This document shows, piece after piece, positions 46,183 to 53,004 of a stretch of 64,000 nucleotides of DNA. This DNA comes from JAJPKK01 sp035311445 (GTDB lineage: Bacteria; Pseudomonadota; Alphaproteobacteria; Rhizobiales; Xanthobacteraceae), in NCBI GenBank assembly GCA_035311445.1, contig DATGCX010000270.1, forward strand, positions 10,972-74,971, written 5' to 3'. Every line of letters begins with the position of its first letter. Positions within the stretch are counted from its first letter, which is position 1. Below the pieces are notes generated by a model that searched no databases, was not told the origin of the DNA, and was given only the letters and a program-made list of their open reading frames with translations. The position numbers were made by a program, and so were the translations under genes.

Positions 46183-46328
46183 GCAAAGCCTCCCTTTGGC
46201 CGCAGATTCAACCAAAGAATGACCAAAGCCGCTCGTATCGGGCACAGTGATGTGCGTTGGGGGGCGTGGATGTGGGGTTGGCGCCCGGCCTTAACGGCCG
46301 GCTTTCCGATCGGGCTCGGAACGTACCG
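46183..46328 (+). repeat. Direct repeat R, copy 1, at the 5' end of acyltransferase A
   Basis: About 146 bases that match 47479-47622 at roughly 80 per cent with one 3-base gap. It holds a ribosome-site-like G-run, the shared start codon and the first 20 codons. Differences after that ATG are mostly silent (five of seven codon changes by my count), while those before it are not. Confidence 0.8.
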
Positions 46329-47301
46329 CTTTGTTTTGGCGGCACTGGTGTTGGATAGCCATGCGATCGGGCCGCTGATGGGGCATACATCGCCCCTCAA
46401 TCCTGGCGTTTGGGCCGTCGCAGGCTTCTTCGTCCTCTCTGGATTCGTAATGCGCCGTCACGCCGAAACGCTTTCGCCGGGACAGTTCTACCTCGATAGA
46501 TTCCTGCGGATTTACCCGCAGTTTCTGCTATTTTTTTCGCTATCGTTCGTCGCTGTTTATGGCGTGCTCCGGTCGCCTGTAAACAACCTCGGCTCGACGC
46601 CCCATTGGGTAGCGCTCATTGCGAATCTGCTCGTGTTTCCGATCGCGTTCAACAATTCCCGGGCATTGGGCGCGACCGGCGCATGGGTGAGTTCCGGGGC
46701 TCTCATGCCGCAAGCTTGGAGCCTCGGTGTGGAGGCATCTTATTATGTTCTGCTGCCATTGATTGCGCGCCTGTCACGCTTGCGAAATGCTCTGTTCTGG
46801 ATATCGCTCGGCATTTTCATTATGTCTGCACTCAATTTCGTTCCCAGGAGCGCCGGTTACGTTTACCTTCCAGGCACGCTGTGGATGTTCTTGCTCGGTT
46901 GGCGGCTGCATGATTTGAACGCGCGTACTATCCGCTGGCTGGGTCTGGTGGGCCTCACTATCGTGGCGCTGATGCTCGTGCCATCGCTCCAACAATCGCC
47001 GACGATCGAAGTTGCAAGCGGAGCGCTCGTCGCCGCCTGGGTAATAATGAGACTGGCGGGCGCGCCCACAAATCGGACCGACACGTTCCTCGGCGCGATG
47101 AGCTACAGCCTGTTCCTGTGCCACACGATCCCGTTATTTCTTTGGGGCGATTGGCCGATGAGATATCCGGTCGTATTCGCTGTATCGCTCGTGCTGGCGT
47201 GGATCGGGGCGCATATGGAAATGCGTATCGCCGATTTCCGGCGGCTGATCAGAGCACGGCGCACACTGGCGCCGAGCCGTGCAGCTGCCGCGCCTGCATG
47301 A
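46270..47301 (+). CDS. Acyltransferase 3 family membrane protein A (prophage cargo)
   Basis: Polytopic membrane O-acyltransferase of 343 residues, a family that acetylates or otherwise acylates surface sugars such as O-antigen. Seen: GLGTYRFVLAALVLDSHAIG, GVWAVAGFFVLSGFVMRRHA, YLDRFLRIYPQFLLFFSLSF with the family Arg, a membrane-helix series, and PQAWSLGVEASYYVLLPLIA (the W-S-L-x-V-E motif). About ten helices are seen. The open frame starts at 46180, and the ATG at 46270 is preferred because GGGGGG precedes it and codon-silent conservation with gene B begins there. Opposite in strand to the phage genes, it may change the host surface after infection. Confidence 0.85.
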   Translation: MWGWRPALTAGFPIGLGTYRFVLAALVLDSHAIGPLMGHTSPLNPGVWAVAGFFVLSGFVMRRHAETLSPGQFYLDRFLRIYPQFLLFFSLSFVAVYGVLRSPVNNLGSTPHWVALIANLLVFPIAFNNSRALGATGAWVSSGALMPQAWSLGVEASYYVLLPLIARLSRLRNALFWISLGIFIMSALNFVPRSAGYVYLPGTLWMFLLGWRLHDLNARTIRWLGLVGLTIVALMLVPSLQQSPTIEVASGALVAAWVIMRLAGAPTNRTDTFLGAMSYSLFLCHTIPLFLWGDWPMRYPVVFAVSLVLAWIGAHMEMRIADFRRLIRARRTLAPSRAAAAPA

Positions 47302-47392
47302 ATGAATTGGCGACGTCTCGTTGTGCCGGGCGTTCGCGGCGCGATCGTTGCGCAAAAAGGGATGCTGTTTAGTCGCGTGGCGGGTGGGGGCC

Positions 47393-47457
47393 TTAAATCT
47401 GAAGTTCAGTAAGCCGACACGATACCGTCGGACTCCATGTCGTGAAGCCGGCCCGGC
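47393..47457 (-). pseudogene. Duplicated 3' end of the tail-fibre gene
   Basis: The minus strand reads RAGFTTWSPTVSCRLTELQI and a TAA stop, matching the last residues of the intact fibre at 48816 (GAGIMTWGPTGIMSATELQI, stop). Only about 22 codons survive before the repeat at 47479 begins. It lies just after acyltransferase A in the same convergent position that the real fibre end holds after acyltransferase B. Confidence 0.75.
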
Positions 47458-47478
47458 GTCATGATGAGTCACATGTGG

Positions 47479-47622
47479 GCAAAGTCTCTTTTTAGCCGCA
47501 GATTCAGCCAAAGAATGACCGAAGCCGGTCGTACCGGGAGGCGCGATACGTGGGGGGTGTACATGTGGGGGTGGCGCGCGGCCTTACCGGCCGGCTTTCC
47601 AATCGGGCTCGGGACGTATCGG
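47479..47622 (+). repeat. Direct repeat R, copy 2, at the 5' end of acyltransferase B
   Basis: Second copy of the segment at 46183-46328. It gives acyltransferase B the same first 20 residues (MWGWRAALPAGFPIGLGTYR) as acyltransferase A (MWGWRPALTAGFPIGLGTYR), although the rest of the two proteins differs. Confidence 0.8.
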
Positions 47623-48786
47623 CCTATTTTGGGAAAGCGGATTGAGCGTCTGTATTTGCTAGATTTCGTGCGAGGATGGGCTGCGCTTTCCGTCGTCGTC
47701 TGGCACTACCAACACTTTTTCTACACCGCGCCCTCCACTCTAACGCCGAACTTCGATAGAGCCTCACAGCCGTTCTATGCCCTGCTTTGGCCGTTTTACG
47801 AGCAAGGCGGTAGAGCGGTGCAAATATTTTTTGTGCTGTCGGGATTTGTGTTCTTTTTCCACTACGCACAGGCAATCCGAGTTCGGGCCGTTGACGCGCG
47901 AACTTTTTTTATCCTGCGATTCTCCCGACTTTACCCGCTGCACTTTGCGACGCTTGCCCTGGTTGCGGTTGGCCAGATCGCTTCCCGGTTCATAGATGGG
48001 CAAAGCATCGTTTATCCCTGCAACACCACTCCGTATCTTGCTCTGAACGTCTTCTTTGTAATGCACTGGCTGCCGGCAAATATGATCTGCTGGTCATTCA
48101 ACGCGCCATCCTGGTCAGTGTCGGTCGAGGTTTTTCTGTACGCCGTGTTCTTTTTCGTAGCGTTGAGTTTGCCCAGATCGTGGCGCGGGCAACTCCTGAC
48201 GACTGCGGTGGTCGTGGCGACGGGTGTAGCTGTTTACGCGCTCCGGGGATTCCATCTTGTTGGCGAGCCTGTGTTCTGCTTTTTCGGCGGCGGCCTTGCG
48301 TGTCTGATTTGGGAACGCTCGCGGGCTTGGCCGCTGTGTTTGGCTGGGGGCGCTCTTGGGGTGCTGGCCATCACGGTTTTATATTTGTACTTCGTGGGTA
48401 TTAGCGAGATTGCAATAGGCGCTGCGCTTTACCCGGCGGCGGCCCTACTGCTTGCTGCACTTCAGGTCCTTCGCCCTAAGCTGAGCCGCAGGGCAACAGT
48501 GCTAGGCGATATTTCCTATTCCGTCTACCTGCTGCACTTTCCCATTCAGCTTGGGCTTTTACTTCTCAATAAAGCAAACTTAACCCACCTTGATTTCTCG
48601 GCGCCGCAGGTATGGTTTTTCTTCTTTAGCCTGCTTCTATGCCTGTCATTAATTACTTACAAGTATTTCGAACTACCCTTACAGTCGGGATTGCGTAAGC
48701 AGCTATTAGGTACCCATCTCTCTCGACTGAATACGGCTTTTGGAGATGCCGCGCCCCTTTCCCTTCAAAAGCAGAAGCGCTCATGA
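47563..48786 (+). CDS. Acyltransferase 3 family membrane protein B (prophage cargo)
   Basis: Membrane O-acyltransferase of 407 residues. After a 20-residue N-terminus shared with gene A comes the classical start of the family, RIERLYLLDFVRGWAALSVV and VWHYQHFF with the catalytic-type His, then GGRAVQIFFVLSGFVFFFHY, FFILRFSRLYPLHFATLALV and FNAPSWSVSVEVFLYAVFFF, and YSVYLLHFPIQ near the end. Ten or more helices. The frame opens at 47461. ATG 47563 is preferred (GGGGGGTGTAC before it). Its 3' end faces the intact tail-fibre gene at 30 bases. The AT content is higher than in most prophage genes. Confidence 0.85.
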   Translation: MWGWRAALPAGFPIGLGTYRPILGKRIERLYLLDFVRGWAALSVVVWHYQHFFYTAPSTLTPNFDRASQPFYALLWPFYEQGGRAVQIFFVLSGFVFFFHYAQAIRVRAVDARTFFILRFSRLYPLHFATLALVAVGQIASRFIDGQSIVYPCNTTPYLALNVFFVMHWLPANMICWSFNAPSWSVSVEVFLYAVFFFVALSLPRSWRGQLLTTAVVVATGVAVYALRGFHLVGEPVFCFFGGGLACLIWERSRAWPLCLAGGALGVLAITVLYLYFVGISEIAIGAALYPAAALLLAALQVLRPKLSRRATVLGDISYSVYLLHFPIQLGLLLLNKANLTHLDFSAPQVWFFFFSLLLCLSLITYKYFELPLQSGLRKQLLGTHLSRLNTAFGDAAPLSLQKQKRS

Positions 48787-48815
48787 GACCCATTACGTGT
48801 CGCCGGTCGCGCGCT

Positions 48816-50528
48816 TTAAATCTGAAGCTCAGTAGCGGACATAATGCCGGTCGGACCCCATGTCATGATGCCGGCCCCGGTGCCACCTTGCATGGAGTAT
48901 ACCTGATTGCCGATCACGTTCGGCACATCGTAGGCTAGCAGCGCGCCGGGCATCGACAGATTGCTGGCCGTGATATTCGCCCGGTCGTTGTTGCCGATCA
49001 TGTTTGTATTGGCAACCGCACCACGCGACAGTCTCGTGGCCACCGACGCCGTGAGCGTACATGAGATGGTGCCGTAGGCCTCAACGCGAATAAGGTTTGA
49101 GGCCGAAGAAATATTCATCGTGACATTCTGCCCGGCCAATGGGACCAGCGTAGCGCTAGAGGTAGAGCCGCCACCACCCGTGACGGTATTGGCATTGCCG
49201 ACCATTTCACCCGGCCGCTTCACCCCAGGCCCGAGAAGTTCGCTTTTCGACGGAATGGTGGCCCAGGTGCCGGCCGTCGCCTGAGTTGACTCCAGGTATC
49301 CCAGAACCCGCAAGTTCTTTGCCGATACCGTGCTCGCCGTATACCAAGTCTGTGCACTGTTCGAACTGGAGGTGACGCCGGTGCCATTTGCCGCTGCGGT
49401 CTCATCCCAAGGGACAATATTGGTGCCGGAGAGCGTGTTGTAAACGCCAAGCAGCGCGCTCCCGCCGTTATTGAATGCGGCAAGCCATATGCGGTTGGCC
49501 TGTCCATTCACAGTTCCGAGCGTTGCATTGGCGGGCACCGTGATGGAAAGCGCTGCGGTCTGCTCGATGACAACATATCCAGCGGTCGCATCGCGGATGA
49601 AGAAAAATACTGGGTCGCTTGATGATGGATCAGCTCCCGCTAGTGTCTTCATCGCAATCGTGAGTGCATTTGCCGCCACCGAGGACACGATGGTGCCGTT
49701 GAGCATGCCAACCGCGAAGGCCACTGCGGCCGTGGTGAGCATCGCTGGCGTGATGGTGTTAGCAGCTCCGACCGGAGCGCCGCCGTCCTGAAGGACTTTG
49801 CCGGTTCCGTCGGCAAACGTCGCGATATGACCGGCCGTCGAGGATCCTGGCCCTGTCACGTTACCAGAGCCGACTGGAGGCAGCAGACCTGCCGCCGCCG
49901 CACTGTTGGTCAGTGCGATAGTCCAATCTGCATGAGTGCCAGAGCCACCGGTCGCTATCACATTTATGGTCAGCGACGTGCCGCTGTAGGCCGTGATCTG
50001 CCCAAGCATCTGATTGGCGGAATTCGAGGTTTCGTTGACCAACACGTATTGGCCGAGCTGGAAAGCCTTACCAGCTTGAGTCGTGAAGGTCTTTGAACCG
50101 GTGCCAATTACCAGCGAAGTAGCTGACGTGGCCGATTGCGTCGCGGTGGCCACCACGGATTGCGCCCCGAAGGTGATGTTCGATGTACCCACCACCACTG
50201 GATCGTCAGTGGTCGTGCAGATATAGGTAAGCCCTGCATTGACGGCGCCCAGCGCCACCGTCACGGCCATGCCAGAGAAGAATTGCTGGTTATTGGTTGC
50301 GTCCGTGGTGCGCACCCACGGCCCAGTCGTGGCAGCATAGATGCCGTTGTTGATAGCGTTCGCTTCGTCCTTGCACAACACACGGTCACCGGCAACGAGC
50401 TGCACGCCGTCGACGACGAGAAGGCCCCCAGCCGAGGGATTGAGTGGTGATCCCGTGGAAGCAACTCGGACAGGCGGAAACGAGCCCGAGGTCAGTATGG
50501 TGTTGCCGGCGATGGAATTGATGGCCAT
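48816..50528 (-). CDS. Prophage tail-fibre/receptor-binding protein 1
   Basis: Protein of 570 residues, rich in Gly, Ser, Thr and Ala. The N-terminal 130 residues (NPSAGGLLVVDGVQLVAGDR, NNGIYAATTGPWVRTTDATN) are a domain shared with the fibre encoded next to it, probably for attachment to the tail. The centre has Ala/Thr-rich repeats, and the C-terminus (GAGIMTWGPTGIMSATELQI) is probably the tip. ATG 50528 follows the stop of fibre 2 by one base. It is the last structural gene before the acyltransferases. Confidence 0.7.
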   Translation of the reverse strand: MAINSIAGNTILTSGSFPPVRVASTGSPLNPSAGGLLVVDGVQLVAGDRVLCKDEANAINNGIYAATTGPWVRTTDATNNQQFFSGMAVTVALGAVNAGLTYICTTTDDPVVVGTSNITFGAQSVVATATQSATSATSLVIGTGSKTFTTQAGKAFQLGQYVLVNETSNSANQMLGQITAYSGTSLTINVIATGGSGTHADWTIALTNSAAAAGLLPPVGSGNVTGPGSSTAGHIATFADGTGKVLQDGGAPVGAANTITPAMLTTAAVAFAVGMLNGTIVSSVAANALTIAMKTLAGADPSSSDPVFFFIRDATAGYVVIEQTAALSITVPANATLGTVNGQANRIWLAAFNNGGSALLGVYNTLSGTNIVPWDETAAANGTGVTSSSNSAQTWYTASTVSAKNLRVLGYLESTQATAGTWATIPSKSELLGPGVKRPGEMVGNANTVTGGGGSTSSATLVPLAGQNVTMNISSASNLIRVEAYGTISCTLTASVATRLSRGAVANTNMIGNNDRANITASNLSMPGALLAYDVPNVIGNQVYSMQGGTGAGIMTWGPTGIMSATELQI

Positions 50529-50529
50529 T

Positions 50530-52242
50530 TTACGCTGCCAGTTCTTTGACCTGCATAAAGCTATTCGCGACGCCGCCCATCTGTTGTCCGCCGGCGGCGC
50601 CATTGAAGGTGAACGTGTTGACGGCGGAGCCACCCATGCGAGTCTTGAATGTGGTCGAGGAAAGCGCCGCCGCCAGAATCACATGACTGATACGCTGCAC
50701 GATCTGACCGTTCGCGGTGCCCTGATTCTGCGAAGTTGCCGTCAGGGCATTCGCCGAACTGTCCTGAAACAGCGCCATTGAGATATTATTGCCGACGCTG
50801 CTCGCTCCGTACCCCTGCGCATCAACTTCCAGCACATTCGCCGACGAAGTCGGCGTAATTCCTTGCGTCATATATTGGTCGCCGGCCGTATTCTGCGGAA
50901 TGCCGGACGTGGACATAGTCGTCGTTCCCGTCGTAGACGCCCCCGTCGGCGTGCGTTGCCGCTGGATTTCCGTCCCCGGCAGCGGCGTTGAGCCGGGCTG
51001 ATAAAGCTGCATCCTGGTGGCGAGTATGTTCCATGTGCCGGCGGTCGCGAGCGTCCCGCCGGTCTCCCAGGTCGCATAACCGATCGGCACATACGGCACG
51101 TTGCTCCGCGCCGTGGTGCTGTAGGCCACCTGCGCCGATGCCGCGCCCGATACTGCCGACGTGCTGATGAGGCCCCAGCCGCGCAGCGGGTAGATGCCGA
51201 TGACATTCGTTCCGGCGCCGGCGCCCGCTGCCAGCGACACGCAGTTGATGACGAACAGCTCGACCGTGCCGGCATTGTCGAGCGCGCCGATCCACACCTT
51301 GCCCGGCGTCGCATTGAGAAAGCCGATCGCCTGGCCGGACGGAATCGTGATCGAGAGCGCCGCCGTAACGGTGCGGACCGTGTAGTTTCCGGTCGCCGCG
51401 GTGGCGTTGCGAAACAGAAACGTCACCGGATCGGCGGCAGACGGATCGTTGCCGGCCAGCGTCTTGATCGCGAAGGTTTGCGCGTTTGCGGCCTGCGACT
51501 GGACGATCGTGCCGTTCACCATGACGGCGGTGAAGAGAGTTGAGGCGCTCACGCCCGGCGCGGTCTGGCTGGCCGTGATGGTGTTGTTGGCGATCTGGGC
51601 CGCCGTGATGGTTTGATTTGCGATGTTGCCCGCCGTGATGGTCTGGCTGGCGATCTTCGCTCCCGTCACAGCGCCGGCCGCGATCGTCCCGGCGCCGCCG
51701 CCGGCCGCGAACGACACATCGCCGGAGCCGAACGCCGGAAGATCGGCCGCCACGATGGCGCGAAAGCTCGCTCCCGCCGGCGCGCCGCTCGACGGTCCCG
51801 CAAAGAATGTATTGGCCGTCCTGATGCCGAACCCTATGACGGAGTTGACGAAGGTGAGCGGCGATATCCCGAGCGTGATCGGGTCGGCCGTCGTCAGCTC
51901 GAACCCGAGGCCGTTGTTGACGGTGCCCTGCACCACCATGACCTGGAGGCCGCCGGCGAACTGGGAATTGTTCTGCGCGTCGATCGCGCGGGTCCACGGT
52001 CCAGTCGCGGCACCATAGATGCCGTTCGTGGTGGCATCCGTCTGGTCCTTGACCAGCACGCGGTTTCCGGCCGCCAGCGCCACACCATCGATGGTGAGGA
52101 GGCCTCCCGTCGTGAGATTGATATTGCTCCCCGTCGTCGCCACTCGCACCGGCGCCTTCCAGGCGAGGTCCGGGTTCGGGTTGGTGGCGATTGGCGGGTC
52201 AGCTGCGGATACGGTTGCGCCGCGCCGGTCGATGGTGGCCAT
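50530..52242 (-). CDS. Prophage tail-fibre/receptor-binding protein 2, paralogue of 1
   Basis: Protein of 570 residues homologous to the fibre encoded downstream: TTGGLLTIDGVALAAGNRVL, DATTNGIYGAATGPWTRAID, TLAGNDPSAADPVTFLFRNA and the long middle match in order. Its centre has a run of imperfect short repeats on the pattern ITAxxIANxTI. The C-terminus (FNGAAGGQQMGGVANSFMQV) differs from fibre 1, as expected if receptor specificity differs. ATG 52242 gives the start MATIDRRGATVSAADPP. Confidence 0.7.
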   Translation of the reverse strand: MATIDRRGATVSAADPPIATNPNPDLAWKAPVRVATTGSNINLTTGGLLTIDGVALAAGNRVLVKDQTDATTNGIYGAATGPWTRAIDAQNNSQFAGGLQVMVVQGTVNNGLGFELTTADPITLGISPLTFVNSVIGFGIRTANTFFAGPSSGAPAGASFRAIVAADLPAFGSGDVSFAAGGGAGTIAAGAVTGAKIASQTITAGNIANQTITAAQIANNTITASQTAPGVSASTLFTAVMVNGTIVQSQAANAQTFAIKTLAGNDPSAADPVTFLFRNATAATGNYTVRTVTAALSITIPSGQAIGFLNATPGKVWIGALDNAGTVELFVINCVSLAAGAGAGTNVIGIYPLRGWGLISTSAVSGAASAQVAYSTTARSNVPYVPIGYATWETGGTLATAGTWNILATRMQLYQPGSTPLPGTEIQRQRTPTGASTTGTTTMSTSGIPQNTAGDQYMTQGITPTSSANVLEVDAQGYGASSVGNNISMALFQDSSANALTATSQNQGTANGQIVQRISHVILAAALSSTTFKTRMGGSAVNTFTFNGAAGGQQMGGVANSFMQVKELAA

Positions 52243-52262
52243 GGAGTATGTCTCCGATTCTC

Positions 52263-52352
52263 GTAGCCCGGGTTGGGCGGAAGCGAAACCCGGGGACAGC
52301 CGCGCCGCTTGCGATGGCATTCCCGGATTTCGCTGCGCTCAATCCGGGCTAC
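52263..52352. repeat. GTAGCCCGGGTT-type REP palindrome, copy 2
   Basis: Same element as 45221-45310, with arms GTAGCCCGGGTTGGGCGGAA and CGCTGCGCTCAATCCGGGCTAC shortened to 20 here as GCTGCGCTCAATCCGGGCTA. It separates fibre 2 from the GNAT-like gene. Confidence 0.8.
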
Positions 52353-52355
52353 AGG

Positions 52356-52832
52356 CTACGGGCTGCGGCGGGATGAAGTCTCCCATCCGTCGCGTCCGCG
52401 CTCCCACACGAACAGGACCTTGCCTTCGATCCGCTGGTCGCCGGCGGGCCTGAACCCCAGGCGCTTCAACCATCGCACGGCGACCTCGCTGCCGGCGTCG
52501 GCGGTAGCGACTACCTGCCCGGCTTCGGAGGTCCGGATCATCTCCATCGCCATCAGGCCGGCGCGGTGAAATGCGAGCGGATAACGCCTGGCCTCTGGAA
52601 TACTTTCTGCGGCGCCATCGTCGGGACATGCAGCGCCGTCGTGGTTCGATGCCGGACGTACCAACTGCACGAACGCAATTGCGGGCCCTCGCGGCGGAAA
52701 CGCAATGCCGCCCATGCCGATCACGCGATCATCGACCACGGCTGTGATGGTGCGGATACGGTACGGCAAAGGCTCGCCGATGACGTGAGGCAGGTCGGCG
52801 AGAATGGTCGGACGCAGCGTTACCTTTGGCAT
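52356..52832 (-). CDS. GNAT-like prophage protein at the T7 gp13 position
   Basis: Protein of 158 residues with an acetyltransferase-like pattern: PKVTLRPTILADLPHVIGE, AVVDDRVIGMGGIAFPPRGP (strands 3 and 4 of the GNAT fold) and a C-terminal NEAxxxFxxRxGF-type end, VAVRWLKRLGFRPAGDQRIE. It directly follows the gp12-like gene, the place where T7 carries gp13, a small virion protein that I recall as belonging to a GNAT-like family. ATG 52832 has GGAGG eight bases before. The frame to 52985 is read from a palindrome. Confidence 0.65.
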   Translation of the reverse strand: MPKVTLRPTILADLPHVIGEPLPYRIRTITAVVDDRVIGMGGIAFPPRGPAIAFVQLVRPASNHDGAACPDDGAAESIPEARRYPLAFHRAGLMAMEMIRTSEAGQVVATADAGSEVAVRWLKRLGFRPAGDQRIEGKVLFVWERGRDGWETSSRRSP

Positions 52833-52885
52833 GCGCAGCGCCTCCATCGGCTCACAAGCCTCACGCCGCAACAGCTCCGAGACTT

Positions 52886-52999
52886 TCTCTCCTCCGCCTT
52901 GTGGGGAGGGGTCGGGGGTGGGGGTCGGTGGATGTGGCACTCCCGAGACGCAACGGCACGACCCCCCACCCCAGCCCTCCCCCACAAGGGGGAGGGAGC
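52886..52999. repeat. Long palindromic repeat with CTTGTGGGGAGGG arms, copy 2
   Basis: CTCCGCCTTGTGGGGAGGGG pairs with CCTCCCCCACAAGGGGGAGG. Copy 1 lies at 7907-8021 outside the prophage, so this is a host element in a prophage spacer. Confidence 0.8.
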
Positions 53000-53004
53000 C
53001 ACCC

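Noticed and set aside
51540..51670. Short repeats in tail-fibre gene 2 as a CRISPR array
   Set aside because: The repeats are codon-phased (ITAxxIANxTI) within a protein gene, without spacers.
50822..51997. 391-residue minus frame within tail-fibre gene 2
   Set aside because: Out-of-phase shadow of the fibre gene, very Arg/His-rich.
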